From: G965205255 sp965205255
Lineage (GTDB): Bacteria > Pseudomonadota > Gammaproteobacteria > Pseudomonadales > Endozoicomonadaceae
Length of the DNA: 64,000 nt
Assembly (NCBI GenBank): GCA_965205255.1
Contig: OZ242051.1
Span: forward strand, 1,550,001-1,614,000
Direction of reading: 5' to 3'
The notes under the pieces are model-generated. The model did not search any database and was not told the DNA's origin. It was given only the letters and a program-made list of their open reading frames with translations. The position numbers and the translations under genes are program-made. This document shows, in pieces, positions 54,353 through 62,106 of the stretch. Each line of letters starts with the position of its first letter. The first letter of the stretch is position 1.

Positions 54353-54890
54353 ATTCTTAATTTCATACGACGTTTTGTATTAACTATAATAAGATCAATA
54401 CTTCGGACAGTTTCTGACTCATTATATTCCATGAGACTTATCTGTTAGTTCAACAACACGAACAAAAGATAACCCATGTAAGATACAGTAAATAAGATTC
54501 TAGAGAGTGTCCAGCGTAAAAACACCAAAAAAAAAGCATATATTACAGCACTGCTTTCAGTGCTGATGGTTTTTAATGGCAGAGCAGGATAGTTTGTCCG
54601 AAATTTTTGAGCAAAATGAATAAAGAAGCTGTTGAAAATACATTGAAAGCAAAAAGCCAATTAATTTTTATGTAGAAGATTATCCCTACATTACGATTGC
54701 AATTTATATTTTTATTGTCGATCATTTGGTATTTTGTTTCAATTTGAAAGATTCTCACTATCCATAAATTCACTTTAATTTGGATTGCGCACCTCAATAA
54801 AACTACTATACTTCTCAGCCTGATAAAACGTGCTGTTCTCAAAAAGAACATATTTACATACTGAAATAAATTAACACGAAGAAGTTGTAT
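54353..54890. other. Intergenic region with hairpin
   Basis: About 540 bp with no gene. It contains one compact hairpin (annotated separately); the promoter for the ATP-grasp gene is expected near the right end. Confidence 0.45.
54546..54574 (+). terminator. Perfect 8-bp hairpin, possible terminator
   Basis: CAGCACTG-CTTT-CAGTGCTG followed by ATGGTTTTT. A short stem with a weak T run; it lies about 190 bp after the hydroxylase gene. Confidence 0.5.
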
Positions 54891-56120
54891 ATGAAGACAA
54901 TACTACTGATTGACCCCTTTCATTCTGGTCGTTATCTGGTCAATAGACTTCAGGAAAATTCATGGAATGTTGTTGTTTTACAAACAATGGATGTAGATAA
55001 TAATGACTATTATAAGAGTGACTTGCGAAAAGAAACACATACACTGACGTCAACAGGTGATTTAGAACAAGATGTCAAAATGATACGAGAGTTTACTCAG
55101 TCTATGAATTTAGTGCATGGTATTGCAGGTACAGAAGCCTCCCTGGAATATGCAGATAAAATATTAAATGAATTATTTCCACGTCGCTGGAACAGTACTA
55201 AAACAACTAATTTAAGATATAAAAAATTTGATATGCAAAAGAGACTTAGGGATCAGGGGTTACCATTTATTGACAGCCTTAGCCTGAGTAAAGACCTTTC
55301 TAAAGAAGAAAGAAAAGATGAAGGACTTGGGTTTTATTGTAAACATGGTAAAAATATAATCATTAAGCCAGATAGCAGTATTTGCTCAGAAGGGTTTCTT
55401 ATTCCTGCTACTGAAGAAGATATCATTAACTACTTGCACTCAAATTCCGGGTCAACAATGTTTTCAAAGGCTGATACATTATTACAGCAACGCATAAGAG
55501 GACAAGAATACTACTGTGATATTGTTTCTCATCATGGCGTTCATCATATCTGTGTTATCGGAAAAGCTTATAAGGAGGAAAATAGCAGAACACTAAAAAG
55601 TATGTATAAGGAAGTAACAACTTTAACGCCTTGTGAAGAAAACAAAATTATAAATTTTATTTATAATGTACTTGATGCACTTGATGTTTCATATGGATTT
55701 TCTCATATTGAGTTCATTCAACAAGAAAATGATTTATATCTTATTGAATTAAATCCCCGAATTTCAGGACTTTCTGGGGGAATGAACTACCTAACTAAAA
55801 TTGCATATTTTATAGATCAGGTTGATGCATATTCTCTATTGATTGAGGGTAAGAAAATTCCTGAAGTTGCTAAAAAAACAGGTGATTCCGGTGTGAATCG
55901 GTTACTTTATCTCTATAATATGAATGAAGATAACTATGCTGAATTTAAAGCTGATCTGAGTAATATTCCCTCTTACCATTATCACCAAGTCATTAATCTT
56001 CATGATAGAAAGGAATATAAAAATTTAATGGATGCTTCTCTGTTTATTATTTTATCTCATTCAACAAAATCGGTGATAGATCAGGATATGAAACACCTGT
56101 TTTGTAATTATGGTAGTTAA
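54891..56120 (+). CDS. ATP-grasp carboxylate-amine ligase
   Basis: 409 residues from ATG preceded by GAAG; a TTG two codons earlier is possible. ATP-grasp layout: N-terminal Rossmann-like part (TILLIDPFHSGRYLVNRL), central lid with NIIIKPDSSICSEGF, then LLQQRIRGQEYYCDIVS, FSHIEFIQQENDLYLIELNPRISG carrying the metal-binding Glu and Asn. Resembles amino-acid/peptide ligases of the BacD type. Such enzymes join a carboxylate to an amine with ATP. It is followed directly by a transporter gene, suggesting synthesis and export of a small molecule (inference). The C-terminal 60 residues are not recognised. Confidence 0.8.
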   Translation: MKTILLIDPFHSGRYLVNRLQENSWNVVVLQTMDVDNNDYYKSDLRKETHTLTSTGDLEQDVKMIREFTQSMNLVHGIAGTEASLEYADKILNELFPRRWNSTKTTNLRYKKFDMQKRLRDQGLPFIDSLSLSKDLSKEERKDEGLGFYCKHGKNIIIKPDSSICSEGFLIPATEEDIINYLHSNSGSTMFSKADTLLQQRIRGQEYYCDIVSHHGVHHICVIGKAYKEENSRTLKSMYKEVTTLTPCEENKIINFIYNVLDALDVSYGFSHIEFIQQENDLYLIELNPRISGLSGGMNYLTKIAYFIDQVDAYSLLIEGKKIPEVAKKTGDSGVNRLLYLYNMNEDNYAEFKADLSNIPSYHYHQVINLHDRKEYKNLMDASLFIILSHSTKSVIDQDMKHLFCNYGS

Positions 56121-56129
56121 CGAAATAAA

Positions 56130-56966
56130 GTGTATATTCACGCCATTTTATATATCATTCTAATTGCTGCATCCACGGTCTATGTTGAACGTCTGAGTTC
56201 TAGTATTGATGTTAATATACTAAATTTTTCAGTAACGGTTATAGCTTGGATTTTTTTTAATGTTTTGAACATTCGCCGTTGCAGATATGCTTATAAATCT
56301 ATTAAAAATGACCCAATAATCTGGCTGATTATCTCATTATTCATAGCTGGCTCATGGATAGCATCTTATATTTCTACTGTCCTATCAGCAGCTGATTTTG
56401 CGTCAGCTGGTATTTTTCTTACCGTAGCCATTTGCGGGAGCTTGCATAAAAAACTGTATGTGAAAGCAACAATGTGTATTTTATCTTTAGCCGCCTGCTA
56501 TTATTACTCGTGTAAAGCATGGTATCAACCTTTACTTTATGCTGTTATATCTGGCTCTTCATTGTATGGCTATATCTTTTTTTCTAAACAATTTTCTGAA
56601 AGAAACAAGCTAACAGCATACGATGTACTTTCTATTCGATTTTTCCCACTACTTCTTATTTCTTTTACGCTCATGATATGGCTTTCGCCATCAAAAAGTT
56701 TTCATGTTTTTTACGACAAAAACCTTGTGATTCATATTTTGCTGTTAAGCTTTTTTAACAGAGTGTTACCAATGATGTGTTTTCAGCCTGCGGCACATAA
56801 TTTATCTGCTAAACAGTTTAGTTTCCTGCTTTCTTTTGCCCCACTAGCGACTTATATATTTCAGGGACTAGTAGATCATAATTTTCCGGTGAGCCTTTTT
56901 ATTGCGGTTCTTTTAGCAACATTTTCACTAAATATTCATTTGCTTTCTTTCAAGCGAAGATTTTAA
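56130..56966 (+). CDS. EamA/DMT-like ten-helix membrane transporter
   Basis: 278 residues, GTG start 9 bp after the ligase stop. Around ten hydrophobic helices across the length, with few charges except in loops, and a size typical for drug/metabolite transporters (EamA). No strict motif is visible, so the family is inferred from topology. Likely exports the product of the ATP-grasp ligase. Confidence 0.65.
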   Translation: MYIHAILYIILIAASTVYVERLSSSIDVNILNFSVTVIAWIFFNVLNIRRCRYAYKSIKNDPIIWLIISLFIAGSWIASYISTVLSAADFASAGIFLTVAICGSLHKKLYVKATMCILSLAACYYYSCKAWYQPLLYAVISGSSLYGYIFFSKQFSERNKLTAYDVLSIRFFPLLLISFTLMIWLSPSKSFHVFYDKNLVIHILLLSFFNRVLPMMCFQPAAHNLSAKQFSFLLSFAPLATYIFQGLVDHNFPVSLFIAVLLATFSLNIHLLSFKRRF

Positions 56967-57151
56967 GGTTGTCTGTTGGCCGTTTTGTGCGCTACCAATA
57001 TTTGTAGCCAACTTATTATAATTGGAAATCAAACCGATAGCATGAAAGACTACTATCCTATTTTTTTAGTACTGAATAGTTTCTAAATCAAGTGTTTTAG
57101 CTGTATATGTCTGAATGAATGAGAGAAGTTAAGCCAATTATTGGTCATGTT

Positions 57152-57604
57152 TCAAACCAGTTGATAGTGTTCTCGTGAGATAAACTCACTAATGATTTTG
57201 TCGTGTAGCTCTACCGACCTTGAGAAACAGATCGTTTTTCTCGCAAGCCGTTTAATACGTGTTCTAAAAGTCAAATTTTGCCTTTCTATGCGTTGTGTGA
57301 AAAATTTTCCCACTATATGTTTTTCTTCCGGTAAGTGTGTTGCATAAGTCTCAAGACCATCTGTGCAGTAGTATGCGAACTCATAGGGCTTTAGCAGAGC
57401 GAGCAGTTTCTTTAGTGTATTGGCTGACCTCGACCCAAAAGCATGAGCTATCACACGCTTGAATTGTGGTTCCCATGCATACCAGAGCCACCGCTGTTTT
57501 TTCTTGTTCCCAACGTAAGACCGTTGTTCATCAACCTCACAGAGCAATGTCACTTTTGATCTATCGAAGGGCAATGAGGTGACCTGAGGAGGATTGAGTT
57601 TTTT
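57152..57604 (-). CDS. insB: IS1 transposase catalytic part (InsB frame)
   Basis: DDE-type catalytic domain. From the slippery site the frame reads KKLNPPQVTSLPFDRSKVT, then CEVDEQRSYVGNKKKQRW (first Asp), YYCTDGLETYATHLPEE (second Asp) and VGKFFTQRIERQNLTFRTRIKRL with the catalytic Glu. Expected to be translated only as an InsAB fusion. No stop codons or obvious lesions. Confidence 0.85.
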   Translation of the reverse strand, partial: KKLNPPQVTSLPFDRSKVTLLCEVDEQRSYVGNKKKQRWLWYAWEPQFKRVIAHAFGSRSANTLKKLLALLKPYEFAYYCTDGLETYATHLPEEKHIVGKFFTQRIERQNLTFRTRIKRLARKTICFSRSVELHDKIISEFISREHYQLV

Positions 57605-57855
57605 AAGTGACTGAGTACCGTCGTGGGGCTGATTTCAAGTACTCGTCCAGTATCTCTGATACCTGATCCATTCATAGCCATTGCTACAATATGCTCAGCA
57701 GTACCCAGTTGGTTTGCATTATAGCGATATTCAAGCTGAAAGCTGAAGCAGCAACTACGGCAATAAAAGCGTTGAATGCCTGTAGGGGCTTTGCCATTTT
57801 TTACCACTGATGTTGTGTTGCTACACTTCCTGCAAACTACGCTAATTGTTGCCAT
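57550..57855 (-). CDS. insA: IS1 InsA-type DNA-binding protein
   Basis: 101 residues from MATISVVCRKCSNTTSVVKN, preceded by AAGGAGG. Four-cysteine zinc ribbon (CRKC, CRSC) and a helix-turn-helix (SGIRDTGRVLEISPTTVLSHL). In IS1 it represses transposition alone and forms the N-terminus of the transposase after frameshifting. Confidence 0.88.
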   Translation of the reverse strand: MATISVVCRKCSNTTSVVKNGKAPTGIQRFYCRSCCFSFQLEYRYNANQLGTAEHIVAMAMNGSGIRDTGRVLEISPTTVLSHLKNSILLRSPHCPSIDQK

Positions 57856-58000
57856 AATGCCTCCTTGCACGCAAATTCGGAAAGGTATCACTAAACGACA
57901 AAATAAGCTATCAACGGTTTTGATTTATGACCAAGCAGAACCGTCTCCACCAAGGTTGCAAGTAAATATCATAATTAATTGGAAGAATATAGCGTTTGAG

Positions 58001-58077
58001 TGGTGGGTCGTGAAGGATTCGAACCTTCGACCAATTGGTTAAAAGCCAACTGCTCTACCGACTGAGCTAACGACCCA
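58001..58077 (-). tRNA. tRNA-Lys (anticodon TTT)
   Basis: On the minus strand: TGGGTCGTTAGCTCAGTCGG start, anticodon loop CTTTTAA, T loop GGTTCGAATCC, and encoded CCA. Cloverleaf arms pair: acceptor TGGGTCG/CGACCCA. Confidence 0.97.
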
Positions 58078-58160
58078 TGAATAAAATTATGCCTCAAATG
58101 ATAAAACTTTTAAATAGTTAATTATTCCTATTCAAACGTTTAATCGTAAAGGATTAAATC

Positions 58161-58237
58161 TGGCTCCCCGAACTGGACTCGAACCAGTGACCCAATGATT
58201 AACAGTCATTTGCTCTACCAACTGAGCTATCGGGGAA
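58161..58237 (-). tRNA. tRNA-Asn (anticodon GTT)
   Basis: Minus strand TTCCCCGATAGCTCAGTTGG start, anticodon loop CTGTTAA, T loop GGTTCGAGTCC, acceptor TTCCCCG/CGGGGAG, CCA encoded. About 80 bp upstream of tRNA-Lys in the same direction; a possible common transcript. Confidence 0.97.
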
Positions 58238-58440
58238 CAACCGCAAAAATACTACTCATAATAAGCGATGTTGTCAACAGCTTTACTGTAAAAACATTAG
58301 CAATGTCATTAATTTCATTACTAATTCGTAAAAAGTGAAACCAACAACCAGAAGTTTTTTATGAGCACCTGACTGAATGAAGACTATAATAATATTTTTT
58401 TAACCTGTGTCAATAGTATTTTTCTTTTTTAAGCGACAGT

Positions 58441-59526
58441 TTATAAACTGATGGATTTAAGTATATCGCCTTTTTCTACGGATTCTGATGCTTTTAGTAC
58501 CAGAGCATAACTTAAGTTATCGAAAGTACTATAAACTAAAAGCCGTCCAACCGGTTTGTCAGAGGTAAAGGCATACTCGCTATCACTATTGGTAATAGTT
58601 TCAGGTTGATTGTATACAGAAAATAATTGACCGCGTTTAATACCTTGTTTTATTCCACCTTTTATAACCACACTGGCGTATTTTCCAGAACTCTCTCCTA
58701 TTCCCTTTGATCTAATAACTGTACTTTGATACCCCTCTGAATGGGGTTTAAAGTCTGAACTATCAGCCACCACAAGATTAACTGGTACTAGAATATCACC
58801 GCTTCGTATTTCCTTAACAGCGCTTACTATTTTTAAACGCAATAGTTTCCCATCCCGCCCATTTATTACTACTTTACCGGCATAGCTGGTTTCAACTCCC
58901 ATGACCTTTTCACTGTGATCATATTTATATGTATCAGATTGGCGAAACACATTAAAATAGTCTGAACTAGTGAAGAGAGAGTGCTCTTTTGCATAAACAT
59001 TTTGACCTGTAGTGCCGATGAATTTATTTTCTTTAAAGCCAATAATTTTTGGGAAATCATCTATTACAGTCTGGTTTTTGAAGATATTTCCCTTTAACAT
59101 AAACGTCTTTAACTTTGTATATAAAGGTGTTATTTGTGATTTTTGTACATTAGGCGCATTATCAATATTAGTGGCAATAATTTTTGGTCCAAGCTTAACG
59201 GTTGCCAAGTGGTTACTTTTGTTATTTAAAGCGTGATAGACCAAGTAACTTCTAGGCTTGCTCTCCCTGACAATAATTTTATCTCCTGGATAGATATACG
59301 CAGGCGCAGGCTTATCACCCCAAGCATGATTCCAGCGCCAAGGATTTTCCAAAAACATATTAGCAATACTATGCTGGGTATCTGTTTTTTTTACAATCCA
59401 CTCTGGAGGGTGATTAGATTTAAACTGTAAAGAATGAATGGTCTGTTCTGCATTGACCGAACATAATGTGAAACCAAGTATTAACAGTAATCCGCTCAGC
59501 AATACTGATCGTTTTATTTTCTTCAT
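58441..59526 (-). CDS. Periplasmic LysM-like domain protein
   Basis: 361 residues from MKKIKRSVLLSGLLLILGF, a Sec signal peptide cut near V-N-A. A LysM-like module follows (PEWIVKKTDTQHSIANMFLENPWRW to IYPGDKIIV), implying peptidoglycan association. The rest is a beta-rich domain found in LysM proteins next to topA/dprA in pseudomonads (GVETSYAGKVVINGRDGKLLRL; EIRSGDILVPVNL). Function not established. AGG lies 9 bp before the chosen ATG. Confidence 0.8.
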   Translation of the reverse strand: MKKIKRSVLLSGLLLILGFTLCSVNAEQTIHSLQFKSNHPPEWIVKKTDTQHSIANMFLENPWRWNHAWGDKPAPAYIYPGDKIIVRESKPRSYLVYHALNNKSNHLATVKLGPKIIATNIDNAPNVQKSQITPLYTKLKTFMLKGNIFKNQTVIDDFPKIIGFKENKFIGTTGQNVYAKEHSLFTSSDYFNVFRQSDTYKYDHSEKVMGVETSYAGKVVINGRDGKLLRLKIVSAVKEIRSGDILVPVNLVVADSSDFKPHSEGYQSTVIRSKGIGESSGKYASVVIKGGIKQGIKRGQLFSVYNQPETITNSDSEYAFTSDKPVGRLLVYSTFDNLSYALVLKASESVEKGDILKSISL

Positions 59527-59733
59527 TTGTTTTAACCTGCAAACCATTTTACCTGAGTATCGGCGTAAACAGTTTGAGCTTAACAGAGATATTCCACTTT
59601 TTTTGTAACATACAATCTTTTAAAAATTCTGTACATCACGTGTTCGTTATGTTTTTACCATATCCAGATGACAATGCAAATCTCTGTCATAGTATCCATA
59701 TTTTTTGTCTTTTAATCATGAATTTTCATGAGG

Positions 59734-60720
59734 TTAAATGTTTACCATATCTACAGCGCAATTAACCGCGTGTTGTAAACTGCTTGCATGGGCCAACCCC
59801 GTACCAGCGAGATCTAAGGCGGTACCATGATCTACTGAAGTTCGAATGAATGGCAACCCAAGGGTAACATTGACAGCTTCACCAAAGCCTTTGTATTTAA
59901 GCACAGGTAAACCCTGGTCGTGATACATGGCTAATACCACATCGCTTTCCCTGATATTAACAGGACTAAATAGCGTATCAGCTGGTAAAGGGCCGGTAAT
60001 ACTCATACCTTTTGAGCGACAATCGTCAATAACCGGAATAATTGTTTCTAATTCCTCGCTACCGAGATATCCATTTTCACCGGCATGAGGATTTAAGCCA
60101 CACACAAATATTTTAGGGTCTTGTATATGAAATTTTTTTCTAAGTTCTGCGTGAATAATATTGAACGTTTTCTGTAATAGTGGTTGCGTTATTGACTCAG
60201 ATACTTTTGACAACGGCAGGTGAGTAGTTGCCAATGCAACGCGCAACTCATTACAGGTAAGCATCATTACAACATGTGCAGTATTTGAAGCTTCTGCTAA
60301 CCACTCTGTATGTCCTGTAAATGGGATACCTGCCTGATTAATAACACCCTTGTGCACGGGTGCTGTTGTCATTGCATCAAATATGCCAGTTTTGCAACCA
60401 TCTAAGGCTCGTTGCAATGTACGAATGACATAATCAGCATTTCTTTCATCAGGTTGACCCAGCTCAACAGCAACATCGGTATTTTCTGGAAGCACCTCCA
60501 TAAGACCCGGTGTTGAAATGTTATACTCATGCGTATTAAAAAGTTTGAACTTAACAGATATTCCAAGCTTGTATGCACGTTGAGATAATAGCTCCGGACA
60601 CCCTATGTATACTAACCGTGCCCGTTGTTGCTGTTCACTGACCAGTTTCAGGCAAATATCTGGGCCAATACCAGCCGGCTCCCCTGTTGTGATAGCAATT
60701 GTGGGTATTACATTTTTCAT
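59734..60720 (-). CDS. pdxA: 4-hydroxythreonine-4-phosphate dehydrogenase
   Basis: 328 residues from MKNVIPTIAITTGEPAGIGPDI; a TTG two codons earlier is possible. NAD-dependent step of pyridoxal phosphate synthesis. Metal-binding and substrate residues lie in FTGHTEWLAE, GLNPHAGENGYLG and AMYHDQGLPVLKYKGFG; the end has FIRTSVDHGTALDLAGTG. Follows surA after 33 bp, as in lptD-surA-pdxA of E. coli; the next expected gene rsmA is missing. Confidence 0.96.
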   Translation of the reverse strand: MKNVIPTIAITTGEPAGIGPDICLKLVSEQQQRARLVYIGCPELLSQRAYKLGISVKFKLFNTHEYNISTPGLMEVLPENTDVAVELGQPDERNADYVIRTLQRALDGCKTGIFDAMTTAPVHKGVINQAGIPFTGHTEWLAEASNTAHVVMMLTCNELRVALATTHLPLSKVSESITQPLLQKTFNIIHAELRKKFHIQDPKIFVCGLNPHAGENGYLGSEELETIIPVIDDCRSKGMSITGPLPADTLFSPVNIRESDVVLAMYHDQGLPVLKYKGFGEAVNVTLGLPFIRTSVDHGTALDLAGTGLAHASSLQHAVNCAVDMVNI

Positions 60721-60753
60721 GGTCAATACCAGTTTTTTGTAGTTTTATTTCGA

Positions 60754-62106
60754 TTAAAGCATTTCTTTGATGTAAGCATCACTTTTAAGCTGTCTTAACC
60801 AAACAGGAAGCTCCTCCTCAAATTTACGTTTCGCTAATACCTCTCGAACCTCGGCTTGTTGCATTTTTTTACTGATGTCTTTTTTTCTTTTATTCAAAAC
60901 TTCAGCGATATGCCAGCCGTATTTCGATTTAAAAGGCTTACTATAAGTATCCAGTGGTAATTTTTCTATTTCTTTGGCAAAGTTAGGTACTAACGAATCT
61001 GGAGTTACCCAGCCCATATTTCCACTACTCAAAGACGAGGCACTATCATCAGAATAAGACTTTGCCAACTCAGAGAAATTACCGTTATTTTCAAGCTGCT
61101 TATACAGTTTTTGTGCTATTTCGTGTGCTTCAATATCAGTGCGCACTTCATTAGGTGCAATTAAAATATGACGAACTTTATACTGGGTTTGAAAATGTTG
61201 CTCAGCACCTTTCTCACCCAATAATTTAATGATATGAAAGCCACTAGGGTCCCTCACAGGACGACTTACTTGGTTGATTTTAAGCTTTTCAGCAGTACGA
61301 ATAAACAAGTCAGGCAAATCACTGGTTTCACGCCAACCTAAATCTCCCCCTTTCAGGGCCTTTAAACCTTGTGATTGAGTAATAGCAATATTACCAAAAC
61401 TTGCTTTGCCTTTAGTGAGTTCTGTATATATAGCTTCAGCTTTTTCACTTGATTTTTTAATATCATCAGAAGAGGCGTTATCAGGTGTTGCAACCAGAAT
61501 ATGTGCCAAATGATATTTTTTATTAGTTTTGCCTTCTGCCGATGACAGGTAATTACGTATATCCTGGTCAGTGACCTGTATTTTGTGTAATACACCTATC
61601 TGCTGAATGCGTGCAATCAACATTTCCCTATAAATTTTTTCACGAAAATCACTGTAAGTTAACCCCTCAGATGCTAACGATTCCTTAAATTTACTAATTG
61701 ACATTTTATTTCTTGCAGCAATACTTTCTATCGCATGATTCAACTCAATATCACTAATTCTAATACCTTGCTTTTTGGCCAGTTGAATTTGCAGGTCTTC
61801 CACAACAATAAGATCTAAAACCTGCTTTTTTAACAAGTCTTCAGTCGGTAGTTTGAAATGCCTCTGCTCAATTTGTTTTTCAACCTGCTTGAGACGATTG
61901 TTTAATTCACTTTGCATAATAACGTCATCGTTTACCACAGCAACGACTTGATCCAAAGGCTCTTCTTTTGCGGTTGCAACAGTACTCAGAAGCGAAACAG
62001 ACAGAAAGAAACCTGCAAGTAAAGCTCTGCAGAAAGTACTACAGGACAGTTTGGATGAAGCAAATATTGCCCACGATATTTTAAATAGTGTCACTTTTTT
62101 ATTCAT
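60754..62106 (-). CDS. surA: Periplasmic chaperone/peptidyl-prolyl isomerase SurA
   Basis: 450 residues from MNKKVTLFKI, which overlaps the lptD stop by 8 bp. Signal peptide (cut near A-T-A-K), SurA N-terminal helical domain (VVAVVNDDVIMQSELNNRL), then two parvulin domains (KYHLAHILVATPDNAS, GGDLGWRE; KVRHILIAPNE, GNMGWVTPDSLVP). Escorts outer-membrane proteins, including LptD, to the BAM complex. Slightly longer than usual because of an extended leader. Confidence 0.95.
   Translation of the reverse strand: MNKKVTLFKISWAIFASSKLSCSTFCRALLAGFFLSVSLLSTVATAKEEPLDQVVAVVNDDVIMQSELNNRLKQVEKQIEQRHFKLPTEDLLKKQVLDLIVVEDLQIQLAKKQGIRISDIELNHAIESIAARNKMSISKFKESLASEGLTYSDFREKIYREMLIARIQQIGVLHKIQVTDQDIRNYLSSAEGKTNKKYHLAHILVATPDNASSDDIKKSSEKAEAIYTELTKGKASFGNIAITQSQGLKALKGGDLGWRETSDLPDLFIRTAEKLKINQVSRPVRDPSGFHIIKLLGEKGAEQHFQTQYKVRHILIAPNEVRTDIEAHEIAQKLYKQLENNGNFSELAKSYSDDSASSLSSGNMGWVTPDSLVPNFAKEIEKLPLDTYSKPFKSKYGWHIAEVLNKRKKDISKKMQQAEVREVLAKRKFEEELPVWLRQLKSDAYIKEML

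Larger units (their letters stand above)
57152..57855 (-). mobile_element. IS1-family insertion sequence (coding part)
   Basis: Two overlapping frames encode an IS1-type transposase that is made by -1 frameshifting at an A6C slippery stretch (57598-57604). Both frames are open through the junction, so the element may be active. I could not define the terminal repeats or target duplication with confidence, so only the coding part is marked. It lies next to two tRNA genes. Confidence 0.8.
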
